Notes: a model not told the origin generated them from the letters alone. DNA of 32,371 nt from Alphaproteobacteria bacterium (GCA_020632885.1 JACKEQ010000046.1:1-32371); one strand, 5' to 3'; counted from the first letter of the stretch, positions 14,396 through 22,742 are shown. Translations and numbers: made by a program.

Positions 14396-15664
14396 ATGAC
14401 CTCGATCCTCGCGGGTGCGATGGGCGTGTTCGCCGGCATGTGTGTCGTCGTGCTCGTCTTCATCGCCAAACAGTTCCTGTTCGTCGGGAAGCCGAACGAG
14501 CTCCTGATCTTCAGCGGCCAGAGCCACAAGCTGGAAGACGGGAGCACCATCGGCTACCGCGTCGTCCACGGCGGCTGGTCCTGGCGCATCCCCCTCCTCG
14601 AGAAGGTCGATCGGATGCCGCTCACCACGCTGCCGATCGAGCTCCAGATCCAGAACGCCTACTCCAAGGGCGGCATCCCGCTCGCCGTGCACGCCATCGC
14701 CAACGTGAAGGTCAGCTCCCACAAGCGCACGCGGAACAACGCCATCGAGCGCTTCCTCGGCCGGGACGTGTCCGAGATCCGCCAGGTCGCCAAGGAGTCC
14801 CTCGAGGGCCACCTGCGCGGCATCGTGGCCCAGATGACGCCGGAGGAGGTCAACGAGGACCGCCTGAAGTTCGCCGAGGAGCTCGTGGACGAGGCCGGCG
14901 AGGACCTCACGAAGCTCGGGCTCACCCTCGACACCCTGAAGGTCCAGAGCGTGTCGGACGACGTGCAGTACCTCGACTCCATCGGTCGCGAGCGCCTCGC
15001 CAACGTGCTCTCGGAGGCCGAGCAGGCCGAGTCCACCGCGAAGGCGGACGCCGAGGAGGCCCAGGCCCAGTACTCCCGCGAGGGTCAGGTCGCGGACGAG
15101 CAGGCCGAGACCTCCATCAAGGAGCGCGAGAACGACCTCCGCCGCGTGGTCGCCGAGCTCGAGGCCCAGGCGAAGTCCGAGGAGGAGCGCGCCGAGCAGG
15201 CTGCCCTCGCCGCCCGCGCCCGCGCCGAGCAGGAGCTCCAGGCCATCCGCGCCAAGCTCGAGCACCTCCGGCTGATGGCCGACGTCGTGCTCCCCGCCGA
15301 GGCCGGACGCCAGGCCGAGGAGATGAAGAGCCGCACGGAGGCCGCCCAGATCGCTGCCGACGGTCAGGCCCTCGCGGAGGTCCTCGACCTCATGACGCAG
15401 GTGTGGATCAAGGCCGGCGACGACGCCAAGGACATCTTCCTCATCCAGCAGCTCGAGACCGTGCTCACCACGGTCACCGAGAAGGTCAAGGCGCTCGACG
15501 TCGGCGAGGTCACCCTCGTGGACGGCGGCGACGGCCGCGCCATCCCGGGTCACATCGCAGCGCTGCCGGCCACCGTGGCCGCCGTGCTCGCGGAGTTCCG
15601 CAACACCACGGGGGTCGACGTCACCGGCATCCTCTCCCGTCCATCCAGCGAGGTGTCCAGGTGA
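14396..15664 (+). CDS. Flotillin-like SPFH domain protein, first paralogue
   Basis: This 422-residue protein has an N-terminal membrane anchor (about residues 5-25) and then the SPFH entry motif FVGKPNELLIFSGQ and WSWRIPLLEKVDRMPL. The SPFH domain continues to about 200. A long Ala/Glu-rich coiled coil (about 205-340) follows, with AEQAESTAKADAEEAQAQ and EEERAEQAALAARARAEQEL. The C-terminal region includes DAKDIFLIQQLETVLTTV. Flotillins form large membrane-bound oligomers that mark ordered lipid domains. AGGGAAGGAA before the ATG is a strong ribosome site. It is followed at one-base overlap by a clear paralogue, and the NfeD-like protein upstream is the expected partner. Confidence 0.92.
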   Translation: MTSILAGAMGVFAGMCVVVLVFIAKQFLFVGKPNELLIFSGQSHKLEDGSTIGYRVVHGGWSWRIPLLEKVDRMPLTTLPIELQIQNAYSKGGIPLAVHAIANVKVSSHKRTRNNAIERFLGRDVSEIRQVAKESLEGHLRGIVAQMTPEEVNEDRLKFAEELVDEAGEDLTKLGLTLDTLKVQSVSDDVQYLDSIGRERLANVLSEAEQAESTAKADAEEAQAQYSREGQVADEQAETSIKERENDLRRVVAELEAQAKSEEERAEQAALAARARAEQELQAIRAKLEHLRLMADVVLPAEAGRQAEEMKSRTEAAQIAADGQALAEVLDLMTQVWIKAGDDAKDIFLIQQLETVLTTVTEKVKALDVGEVTLVDGGDGRAIPGHIAALPATVAAVLAEFRNTTGVDVTGILSRPSSEVSR

Positions 15665-16914
15665 TGACCGCCATCGCACTCATCTTCGGTGTGCTCGCAG
15701 CCCTCGGTGTGGGCGGCGTGCTCGCGGCCCTCGGGCTCGCCAACAACCTCCTCTACATCTGTGAGCCGAACGAGGTCCTCGTCTTCTCCGGCACGGGTGC
15801 CGAGGGCTACCGGATCATCAAGGGCGGCCGCGGCTGGCGGATCCCGCTCATCGAGAGCGTCGACCGCCTCGACCTCACGAACATGATCATCGAGGTCAAC
15901 GTCTCCGCGGCCTACTCGAAGGGCGGCATCCCGCTCAACGTGCAGGGCGTGGCCAACGTGAAGATCGACGGGCTCGAGCCCAACCTCGGCAACGCCGTGG
16001 AGCGCCTGCTCTCCAAGCGTCGCGAGGAGATCGTCCGCATGGCCAAGGACGTCCTCGAGGGGAACCTGCGCGGCGTGCTCTCCCAGCTCACGCCCGAGCA
16101 GGTCAACGAGGACAAGATCATGTTCGCGCAGAAGCTCCTCGAGGAGGCCGACCACGACCTGGCGCGCCTCGGGCTGAAGCTCGACACCATGAAGATCCAG
16201 AACGTGCACGACGACCGCGGCTACCTCGACAGCATCGGCCGGAAGTCGTCCGCGGAGATCATCCGGAACTCCCGCATCGCCGAGGCCCGCGCGAAGGCCG
16301 CGGCCATCAAGCGCGACGCCGAGAACCGCCAGCGCGCCCGCCTCCAGCAGGTGGACGCCGAGCAGCAGATCACCGTGGCCCAGGTGGAGCGCCGCATCGT
16401 CGACGCCCGCACCCGCACGAAGGCCCTGGTGGCCGAGCAGGAAGGCCAGGTGCGCGCCCTCATCGCGAAGGCCAAGGCGGGTATCGACGCCGAGGAGGCC
16501 CGCGTGGAGCAGGTGCGCCGCCAGCTCGAGGCCGACGTGCTCGAGCCCGCCCGCGCCCGCATGGAGGCCGGCATCGCCGAGGCGAAGGGCCGCTCCTCCA
16601 AGATCCTCGAGGAGGGTCGCGCCACCACGCAGGTGCTCGAGGAGATGATCAAGGTCTGGCAGACGGCCGGTCCGAACGCCCGCGACATCTTCCTGATGCA
16701 GAAGCTCCAGGTCGTCATGGGTGCGATGGTCTCCACCATCGGCAACGTGAAGATCGACAAGGTCACGATGCTCCCCAAGAGCGAGGGCGGCGGCAGCACC
16801 GCGGTCTCCGCTGTGAAGCTCGTCGAGGAGCTGAAGGGCGCCCTGGGTGTCGACCTGCCGAGGCTCCTCGAGAGCGCGGCGGGCGTGAAGCGCGACACGA
16901 TCGACGCCCCCTGA
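15664..16914 (+). CDS. Flotillin-like SPFH domain protein, second paralogue
   Basis: This 416-residue paralogue of the preceding protein starts at an ATG that shares its first base with the upstream stop (TGATG), implying coupled translation. Corresponding blocks are easy to align: YICEPNEVLVFSG, WRIPLIESVDRLDL, AYSKGGIPLNVQGVANVKI, QLTPEQVNEDKIMFAQKL, YLDSIGR and DIFLMQKLQVVMGAMVSTI. It has one N-terminal membrane segment (about 3-30), the SPFH domain and a coiled coil (about 195-330) richer in Arg than that of its neighbour. Two adjacent flotillins in a fixed order suggest a hetero-oligomer, as proposed for FloA/FloT-type pairs, with divided roles. It ends one base before the convergent MFS stop. 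Confidence 0.92.
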   Translation: MTAIALIFGVLAALGVGGVLAALGLANNLLYICEPNEVLVFSGTGAEGYRIIKGGRGWRIPLIESVDRLDLTNMIIEVNVSAAYSKGGIPLNVQGVANVKIDGLEPNLGNAVERLLSKRREEIVRMAKDVLEGNLRGVLSQLTPEQVNEDKIMFAQKLLEEADHDLARLGLKLDTMKIQNVHDDRGYLDSIGRKSSAEIIRNSRIAEARAKAAAIKRDAENRQRARLQQVDAEQQITVAQVERRIVDARTRTKALVAEQEGQVRALIAKAKAGIDAEEARVEQVRRQLEADVLEPARARMEAGIAEAKGRSSKILEEGRATTQVLEEMIKVWQTAGPNARDIFLMQKLQVVMGAMVSTIGNVKIDKVTMLPKSEGGGSTAVSAVKLVEELKGALGVDLPRLLESAAGVKRDTIDAP

Positions 16915-16915
16915 G

Positions 16916-18016
16916 TCAGACGGCGCGGCGGTCCAGCGCGAGGAACAGCGCGGCCGCCGTCGCCGCCAGGGCCGGCACCACGAGGCTCGCGAACAGCGCG
17001 CTCGTCGTGCCCGTACGCAGCCAGGCGCCCCCGGCCAGCAGGACCACGAGGGGCGCCACGCCGAAGCCGGCCGCAGGCAGGAGCGCCTGGGCCGACCGGC
17101 GCAGCGCGTCGGGTGCCGACCGCCCGAGCAGGTCGACGCTCGTGATCCAGAAGAGGCCGAACTGGAGGCCGTGGAGGCCCTGGAGGGCCGCGACCACGCG
17201 CGGGTCGCTGGACCAGGCGGTGAGCGCGAAGCGCGGGATGCCCGACGCCACGGCCACCACGAGCAGGACCTCCCCGCGCACCCGGCCGAGGAGGTTCGGT
17301 CCCACCACCATCACCACGACCTCCACGAGCACACCCCACGCGATGGCGACGCTCGTGAAGCCCGCGCTGACCCCCGTGCGCTCCATGTGGAGGGCGAACA
17401 GATGGTCGTAGGCCGTGATCGACAGCCCGTTCAGGAAGGCCACGAGCAGCACGAGCACCCGCCGGCGCGACGCGAGCAGCAGACGCAGGCTGCCGGGGGC
17501 CGGCTCCACGTGCGGGATGGGTGGCAGACGCCCGGAGAGGCCGATGGACACGAGCAACAGCACGAGCCCCAGCGCGAGCGGCGCGGACGGCAGCGTCTCG
17601 CGGACGGCACCCACCGCGAGCACCCCGCCGATGTACCCGAGTGAGCCCACGCCCCGCACGACCCCGTAGCCCGCGCCCACGGCGTGCACGGTGGCCGCGT
17701 CGGCGAGCGGGAAGATGGCCGAGCGGGCGAAGGCGAACCCCACCACGAACACCGGGAGCATCCAGACGTCCAGCGGGGTCAGGAGGGCGGCCACGCAGAC
17801 CGCGCTGCCCAGGAGACCCGCGCGCAGCGCGACGAGCGCGAGCCCCGAGCGGTCCACGGCCCACGCCCAGAGCGGGCCGCCCACGAGGGTCCCGAGGGGG
17901 AAGGCCGCCAGCGTCCAGGTCGCCTGACCGTCCGTCATCCCGGCCCGCGTGAGGTGCACGGCGAGGAACGGGAACAGCGACAACGAGCCCACCGTGACGA
18001 CGTACCAGAGCTTCAC
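16916..18016 (-). CDS. MFS transporter
   Basis: The GTG at 18016 is chosen: GGAGG lies six to seven bases upstream, and the start overlaps the upstream N-acyltransferase stop by four bases. The 366-residue product is almost wholly membrane segments (about eleven or twelve). Typical MFS features include FPLGTLVGGPLWAWAVDRSG between segments 2 and 3, the pattern of the MFS_1-like/3-phenylpropionate/nucleoside-permease group. The mid-loop PPIPHVEPAPGSLRLLLASR separates the two halves. The substrate is unknown. Coupling to apolipoprotein N-acyltransferase may reflect a shared operon only, or transport of a compound linked to envelope lipids; the sequence does not decide. Its stop lies one base from the convergent flotillin-like gene. 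Confidence 0.88.
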   Translation of the reverse strand: MKLWYVVTVGSLSLFPFLAVHLTRAGMTDGQATWTLAAFPLGTLVGGPLWAWAVDRSGLALVALRAGLLGSAVCVAALLTPLDVWMLPVFVVGFAFARSAIFPLADAATVHAVGAGYGVVRGVGSLGYIGGVLAVGAVRETLPSAPLALGLVLLLVSIGLSGRLPPIPHVEPAPGSLRLLLASRRRVLVLLVAFLNGLSITAYDHLFALHMERTGVSAGFTSVAIAWGVLVEVVVMVVGPNLLGRVRGEVLLVVAVASGIPRFALTAWSSDPRVVAALQGLHGLQFGLFWITSVDLLGRSAPDALRRSAQALLPAAGFGVAPLVVLLAGGAWLRTGTTSALFASLVVPALAATAAALFLALDRRAV

Positions 18017-19383
18017 GGGCGCCTCCGGGACGCCAGCGACACGAAGCCACACAGGCCGGCGAGCCAGGGAGCAAGCCGGGCACCGGGACGTCCCGCGGTG
18101 CGCCAGATCTCCGCGACCGCCACCCTCCCCGGGGCGTCCGGCCACCAGACCGTGGCCGAGGGGACCTCGACCAGCGCGCGGCCCGCGGGGTCCAGGATCG
18201 CCGAGACCCCGTCCAGGGTGGGCCGGATCACGTACCGACCCGTGGAGACCGCGGCGAGCCGTGCCGCCGCGAGGTGCGCCTCGCGACCCGACCTCGCGAG
18301 CCACCCGTCGTTGGTGGCGGCGAGCAGGACGTCCGCGTCGGCGGCCCGCACCGCGCCCACGAAGAGGTCCTCGTAGCAGACGAGCACCCCCACGCGGAGC
18401 CCGGCGAGCTCGAGGATCGGGGGTCCCTCGCCCGGCGAATAGCGGTCGTGACCCACGCCGAGCCAGGACCGCTCCCACGCCGGCACCAGGACCCGCTTGT
18501 CGACCCTCGCGACCTGCCCGTGCTCCACGGCCAGCACGCTGTTCCAGCGGGGTGCCTCAGACCCGACGGTCGCACCCAGGAGGACGGGCGGGAGCCCGGC
18601 CACCGCGCGACGGAAGGCGTCCCGACGGGTGCCGGGTCCCTCACCGGGGTCGTGGGGCCAGGACCCTTCGGGCGTCGCCACGAGGTCCGCCTGCACGGAC
18701 GCCACGAGGCCCACGAGCCGGTCGGCGAGCCGATCCGCGTGGCTCGGCACCCGCGCGTCCACGATGTGCACGTCGGGCTGCACCACGGCGACCCGAACGG
18801 GGTCCCCCACCCTCCCCGGCCCCGGCAGCAGCGCGGTGGCCGCCCAGAGGAGCGCGAGGGCACCCGCACCCACGGGCCGGACGCCCGCAAGGCCCCCGAA
18901 GGCACCTGCGAGACCCGAGAGGAGCGCCGTGCCCCCGAGCGACGCGGGGAACAGCCAGAGGGGCCCGTCCGCGAGCAGCAGCCCGGAGTTGGCCGGGAGG
19001 ACCTGGAGCCAGCCCGAGAGCCCCTCTGCCGTCGCCCAGGCCGCCCCGCAGGCGAGCCCCCACCCGAGACGCCGGGAGCCCCGCGCCAGCACGGTGGCCA
19101 GCGCGCACGGGAGCCCCTGGAGCCCCGCCAGCACGGCCCAGACCGCCCACGCCTCCGCGAGCCCGCCACCCTGCGCGTCCGTCCAGGCGGTCGGCACCCA
19201 GAGGAGCTGCAGGCTCGCGGCACCCGCCCCGACGACGGCCGCCCACCCCGTGCGCCGCGCGAGCGCCGCCCAGGCGACCATGCCCACGAGCGCCAGCAGC
19301 CCGAGGTCTGCGACCCACGGCGCCAGCCCCCAGGCCAGGATCGCCACCCCGGCGAGGAGGGGCTCTGGACGTCGCGCGCGCAT
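18013..19383 (-). CDS. lnt: Apolipoprotein N-acyltransferase
   Basis: This 456-residue enzyme transfers the third acyl chain onto the N-terminal cysteine of lipoproteins at the periplasmic face of the inner membrane. About six membrane segments (residues 8-188) precede a nitrilase-type domain. The catalytic triad is visible: E239 in ATPEGSWP, K296 in RVDKRVLVPAWE and C336 in VGVLVCYEDLF. Supporting residues E304, E338 and NDGW (358-361) are in the expected places, so it should be active. It is somewhat shorter than the roughly 510-residue E. coli enzyme. The ATG at 19383 lies five bases after a TAGCCC patch in a 21-base divergent gap, and there is no clear ribosome site, so a leaderless message is possible. 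The MFS gene follows by GTGA overlap. The many lipoproteins in this window would be its substrates. Confidence 0.92.
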   Translation of the reverse strand: MRARRPEPLLAGVAILAWGLAPWVADLGLLALVGMVAWAALARRTGWAAVVGAGAASLQLLWVPTAWTDAQGGGLAEAWAVWAVLAGLQGLPCALATVLARGSRRLGWGLACGAAWATAEGLSGWLQVLPANSGLLLADGPLWLFPASLGGTALLSGLAGAFGGLAGVRPVGAGALALLWAATALLPGPGRVGDPVRVAVVQPDVHIVDARVPSHADRLADRLVGLVASVQADLVATPEGSWPHDPGEGPGTRRDAFRRAVAGLPPVLLGATVGSEAPRWNSVLAVEHGQVARVDKRVLVPAWERSWLGVGHDRYSPGEGPPILELAGLRVGVLVCYEDLFVGAVRAADADVLLAATNDGWLARSGREAHLAAARLAAVSTGRYVIRPTLDGVSAILDPAGRALVEVPSATVWWPDAPGRVAVAEIWRTAGRPGARLAPWLAGLCGFVSLASRRRP

Positions 19384-19388
19384 GCGGC

Positions 19389-19398
19389 GGGCTATCGT
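19389..19398. promoter_or_regulatory. Candidate shared divergent -10 (19383/19405 pair)
   Basis: GGGCTATCGT reads TATCGT on plus (19393-19398) and TAGCCC on minus (19389-19394). The whole divergent gap is only 21 bases. The elements lie six and five bases from the two start codons, so transcripts from here would be leaderless on both sides. Confidence 0.4.
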
Positions 19399-19404
19399 GG
19401 TCCC

Positions 19405-19854
19405 ATGCGGCGGGCCGTCCCCATCGTGATCCTCGTGGCGTGCGCCACGCACGTCGTGCCTGTCGTGGCCCCGACGGCGGTGGACACCGGTCCGCATCCG
19501 TCCGCACGGGCGTGGGTGCTGCGCGCGCACCTGGCCGAGCACCGCGGCGACCTCGAGGAGGCCACGGACGCCTGGGCGTGGGCACGGAGGTACGACCCCG
19601 ACGCGGCGGCCGCGCACGGCGCCTTCCTGCTGCGCATGGGGGCGTTCGGGCCCGCCGGGTCGGCCTTCCGCGACGCCCTGACGCGCGATCCCCTCGACAC
19701 GGACGCCCTCCTGGGCCTGGCGACCCTCGAGGCCCGCGACGGGCTCCCCGCACCCGAGCACATCGACCCCGTCGTGGAGGCGAGCCCCTGCCGGGCACTG
19801 TTCGTCCCCGGCCCCCACCAGGACCGGGCGCTGGCGCTGTGTCGCGCGCGCTGA
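19405..19854 (+). CDS. TPR-like lipoprotein
   Basis: This 149-residue protein starts MRRAVPIVILVACATH, a lipoprotein signal with lipid cysteine at residue 13. After a short linker with TAVDTGPHPS it has helical pairs of tetratricopeptide type (RAHLAEHRGDLEEATDAWAWARRYDPD and HGAFLLRMGAFGPAGSAFRDA, read in two blocks). These amount to about three repeats. Such proteins bind other proteins in the periplasm or at the outer membrane. The ATG is six bases from a TATCGT element, with no obvious ribosome site, consistent with a leaderless message. It overlaps the next gene by 16 bases. The partner is unknown. Confidence 0.8.
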   Translation: MRRAVPIVILVACATHVVPVVAPTAVDTGPHPSARAWVLRAHLAEHRGDLEEATDAWAWARRYDPDAAAAHGAFLLRMGAFGPAGSAFRDALTRDPLDTDALLGLATLEARDGLPAPEHIDPVVEASPCRALFVPGPHQDRALALCRAR

Positions 19855-20465
19855 TCCTCCTGCTGCTCGCCCTGCGCGCGGAGCCCGCCCGGTACACGCT
19901 GGACGCCATCCGCCTCCGGGCGACGGTCGCCCTGCCCGCCCAGCAGCGCGAGCTCTCCATACGCCTCGAGGGGGCACCCGCCCTGCGCGCCACCCTCCTC
20001 TACGACGCCGGGCGCGCCCACCTCGCGTTCCGCGATGCCCTCGGCGTGCGTGGGCCCACGCTGCGCATGGCGGACGGCATGCTGGGCTTCACGGACGCGA
20101 CGACCACCTGGCTGGCCCCGGACGCCGTGGAGGGCGTGCGGCTGCTCCTCGGCGACGACGTGACACCCGCCCAGCTCGTGGACCTCGCGCTCGGTCGGGC
20201 GCCGGAGGGAGCCTGGTCCCGTGTCCCCGCAGGCGCAGAGGTCCGCTCGGGCGGGCTGGTGGCCCGCGTGGACCGCGAGGGTCGCCTGCAGGCCGCCACG
20301 GCGGGGGCCCTCGAGCTCGCGTTCGCCGACGGGGCCGTCACCGTGCGCCGGCGGTCGCTGGAGGCCCGAGTGGAGCTCGGCGCGCCCACCTACCGCGAGG
20401 TGCCCGAGCAGGCCTTCGCCCTCACCGACGGGCGCGTGGTGTGGGTGGGGTCGTCAGATCGGTGA
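19839..20465 (+). CDS. Exported protein of unknown function, possibly LolB/LolA-like
   Basis: The GTG at 19839, inside the end of the TPR lipoprotein gene, gives 208 residues beginning VSRALILLLLALRAEPARY, a short Sec-type signal without a lipobox cysteine. The mature part is mainly beta strands: LRATVALPAQQRELSIRLEG, ATLLYDAGRAHLAFRDALG and MLGFTDATTTWLAPDAVEGV, then a helix LLLGDDVTPAQLVDLALGRA. This order of concave-sheet strands followed by a helix resembles LolB and the DUF4292 lipid-binding half-barrel. The resemblance is by eye only. Being next to lnt and a TPR lipoprotein makes a role in lipoprotein handling attractive but unproven. No good ribosome site is seen, so coupling to the upstream gene is likely. 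Confidence 0.65.
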   Translation: MSRALILLLLALRAEPARYTLDAIRLRATVALPAQQRELSIRLEGAPALRATLLYDAGRAHLAFRDALGVRGPTLRMADGMLGFTDATTTWLAPDAVEGVRLLLGDDVTPAQLVDLALGRAPEGAWSRVPAGAEVRSGGLVARVDREGRLQAATAGALELAFADGAVTVRRRSLEARVELGAPTYREVPEQAFALTDGRVVWVGSSDR

Positions 20466-20912
20466 GCGGAGGTCCCAGGTGGTGGACGCGGCAGCCGTGT
20501 CGCCCTCCTCGTCGGTCACGGTGACGGTGAGGTCCACCGGGCCCTCCACGTCCCGCTCCCAGGTGTCCCAGTCGAAGTCGGGGTCGCTGGTGTCGAGGAC
20601 GTGCTGGGGGAACATCCGGATGTCGAGCGCCTCGAGGACCTCCGCGCGGCAACGGAAGCGGCCGTAGCTCAGTTGATCGAGCACCACCTCGTCACCCTGG
20701 ACGCCCACGATCTGCACCTCGGCGTCGTCCGTGAAGCCCGCACCGCGCAGGGCGAGCTCGAAGTGCCAGCCGAACTGGGGCCCCATGATGCCCGTGAGCT
20801 CCGCACCGTCGGCCATGGGTCGGTAGGCGTCCGAGCCCGTGCCGAGCTGGAGGGTCACGGGGGCGTCGTCCGGACAGGCGTCCTTGCAGGCGAGCAGCGC
20901 GACGAGCAGCAA
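20454..20912 (-). CDS. Small lipoprotein of unknown function
   Basis: A TTG at 20912, five bases after GGGGAGG, opens a 152-residue protein beginning MLLVALLACKDAC. The lipid cysteine is at residue 9, leaving a signal of only eight residues. No other usable start lies between it and the pdxA stop 19 bases upstream. The mature domain is beta-rich with an acidic stretch near DTSDPDFDWDTWERDVEG and ends DLTVTVTDEEGDTAAASTTW, like an Ig-type sandwich. It is the last gene of the PpiC/SurA/PdxA operon. It overlaps the convergent gene 19839-20465 by 12 bases. No family recognised. Confidence 0.7.
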   Translation of the reverse strand: MLLVALLACKDACPDDAPVTLQLGTGSDAYRPMADGAELTGIMGPQFGWHFELALRGAGFTDDAEVQIVGVQGDEVVLDQLSYGRFRCRAEVLEALDIRMFPQHVLDTSDPDFDWDTWERDVEGPVDLTVTVTDEEGDTAAASTTWDLRSPI

Positions 20913-20931
20913 CAGGACCTCCCCGGCGAGC

Positions 20932-21804
20932 CTACCCGCCCACGAGACGACGCGCCCACGCCAGCGCCGCCTCCATGCTGGCGGGGCTCGCGCGACCCGT
21001 GCCCACGAGGTCGTACGCCGTGCCGTGGTCGACGCTCGTCCGCACGATGGGCAGGCCCAGCGTCCAGTTCACCGTCCGCCCGAAGTCCAGGGCCTTGAGC
21101 GGGACGAGACCCTGGTCGTGGTACATCGCGACGATCAGATCGAAGCCGGTGTCCGGCAGGAACGCGGACTCGGCGCTCATCGGGCCCCGCGCGTCGATGC
21201 CGTCGGCCCGGCAGGCCTCCACGGCAGGCCCGATCACCTCGATCTCCTCACGACCGAGGAGCCCCTCGTCACCCGCGTGGGGATTGAGCCCGCACACCGC
21301 CAGCACCGGCGACGCGAGGCCCACCTGGTCGACGAGGGCCCGGTGGGCGGCGCGGATGGTGTGCTCCACGGTGGGGATGTCGACCGCCGCGGGGACCGCC
21401 GAGAGCGGGAGGTGCACGGTGGCGAGGGCCACGCGCACCCGACCGCCCACGAAGGCCATCACGGGCCGATCGATGCCCGTCAGGTGCCCGAGGAAGTCCG
21501 TGTGGCCGGGCCAGGCGAACCCCTCCCGCGCGAGCTTCGCCTTGTGGATCGGACCCGTGACCAGCGCACCGGCCTCCCCGGCCAGGCAGGCACGCACGGC
21601 ATGCTCGATGGACCGGACCTCGACGGGCCCGTCGCCGGCGGGCTCGATCACGGGCACGTCCACGCCGACCCGCTCCAGCCACGGCAGCACGGCAGCACGG
21701 TCGCCGACGATCTCCACGTCCCCCACGTCCACGGACGCGAGCGCGCGGGCGGTGACCTCCGGGCCGATCCCCCCGGGGTCTCCCGGGGTGATCAGGAGCT
21801 TCAC
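20932..21804 (-). CDS. pdxA: 4-hydroxythreonine-4-phosphate dehydrogenase
   Basis: PdxA oxidises 4-phosphohydroxy-L-threonine in the DXP-dependent pathway of pyridoxal 5'-phosphate synthesis. The GTG start at 21804 overlaps the SurA-like stop by four bases and gives 290 residues, rather short compared with about 330 in E. coli. All key blocks are present: ITPGDPGGIGPE at the start, GHTDFLGHLTG (H101, T102, substrate), TVHLPL (H131), LNPHAGDEGLLG (H176), MYHDQGLVPLKAL (H229) and TSVDHGTAYDLVGTG. The three histidines are the divalent-metal ligands. The upstream SurA-like gene mirrors the surA-pdxA order of E. coli and related bacteria. A start further upstream (21861) would overlap the SurA-like gene by 61 bases and is less likely. 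Confidence 0.95.
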   Translation of the reverse strand: MKLLITPGDPGGIGPEVTARALASVDVGDVEIVGDRAAVLPWLERVGVDVPVIEPAGDGPVEVRSIEHAVRACLAGEAGALVTGPIHKAKLAREGFAWPGHTDFLGHLTGIDRPVMAFVGGRVRVALATVHLPLSAVPAAVDIPTVEHTIRAAHRALVDQVGLASPVLAVCGLNPHAGDEGLLGREEIEVIGPAVEACRADGIDARGPMSAESAFLPDTGFDLIVAMYHDQGLVPLKALDFGRTVNWTLGLPIVRTSVDHGTAYDLVGTGRASPASMEAALAWARRLVGG

Positions 21805-22742
21805 GTGGGCTCCGGCAGCAGCACCTTCACGGACACCTCCCGGCGCATCCGCTGGTACCACTCGTTCTCGGCCTCCTCGACCCGCTGCATCATCACCTGC
21901 TGCTCGAGGCCGTCCTTCACCTCCTCGAACGGCTTCACGTCGCCTTCGACCGAGGTCTTCTCGCGCACGCGCACCACCATGAGCACGTTCCCGAGACGCA
22001 CCGGCGGCAGCACCTCGTCCACCGGCGCGTCGAACACGACGGCATCGAGCTGGGGAGCGAGCTTGCCCCGCTCGTACACCCTGTCGCCGATGGCTGCCCC
22101 GAGCCCCGCGGCGTCGTAGAGCTCGCGGGCCTCCGCGAAGGTGATCTCCCCCGCCCGGAGCTTCGCGACCAGCGCGTCCACCTGGGCCACCGCGGCCTCG
22201 GAGCTGCCGTCCGGCGGCAGCACCACGCCGAGGGCGTCGAGCACCACGGCGTCCTTCGACTGCCCGCGGGCCGTGCGGTCGTAGAGGTCCTTCACCTCGT
22301 CCGGCGACACCGTGACCCGCGGCAGGAGCACGCGCTGCTGGAACCGCTGCACCTGGAGCTGATCGCGCAGCTGCTGGCGGTAGGACTCCCAGGTGAGCCC
22401 GGAGACCTCGACCTCCTTGCGCAGGGCCTCCCGGTCCGCGAGCCCGTAGTCGCGCACGATGGAGTCGATGGCCTGGTCGACGTCCACCGTGGCCACGCCG
22501 TACTGGAGGCGCTCGAGCTCACGCTTGATGAGCGCGCGCTTGATGAGGGCATCGAGGATCTGGGTCTCGGCCTCGTAGACGCACCGCACGCGGTCGAACG
22601 GCCGGGTGCAGCTCTGCTCCACGAAGTCGCCGCCGAGATCGTAGACGTCCGAGAGGAGCACGATCTCGTCGTCGACCACGGCCGCGACACGGTCGACGAC
22701 GCCGTCGGCCGCCGCGGCGAGCAGGGTGAGGAGGGCGAGCAT
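21801..22742 (-). CDS. SurA-like periplasmic chaperone/peptidyl-prolyl isomerase
   Basis: This 313-residue exported protein begins MLALLTLLAAAADG, a short signal, followed at once by VVDRVAAVVDDEIVLLSDV, the SurA N-terminal hallmark. The chaperone helical domain runs to about residue 160, with SIVRDYGLADREALRKEV and WESYRQQLRDQLQVQRF. One parvulin-like domain (about 165-280) can be traced by RAGEITFAEARELYDAAG, KLAPQLDAVVFDAPVDEV and NVLMVVRVREK, but it is degenerate and may lack isomerase activity. SurA guides outer-membrane proteins through the periplasm. The ATG has GGAGACCCC upstream. It lies between a PpiC lipoprotein and pdxA in one operon. E. coli SurA has two parvulin domains; this has one. 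Confidence 0.88.
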   Translation of the reverse strand: MLALLTLLAAAADGVVDRVAAVVDDEIVLLSDVYDLGGDFVEQSCTRPFDRVRCVYEAETQILDALIKRALIKRELERLQYGVATVDVDQAIDSIVRDYGLADREALRKEVEVSGLTWESYRQQLRDQLQVQRFQQRVLLPRVTVSPDEVKDLYDRTARGQSKDAVVLDALGVVLPPDGSSEAAVAQVDALVAKLRAGEITFAEARELYDAAGLGAAIGDRVYERGKLAPQLDAVVFDAPVDEVLPPVRLGNVLMVVRVREKTSVEGDVKPFEEVKDGLEQQVMMQRVEEAENEWYQRMRREVSVKVLLPEPT

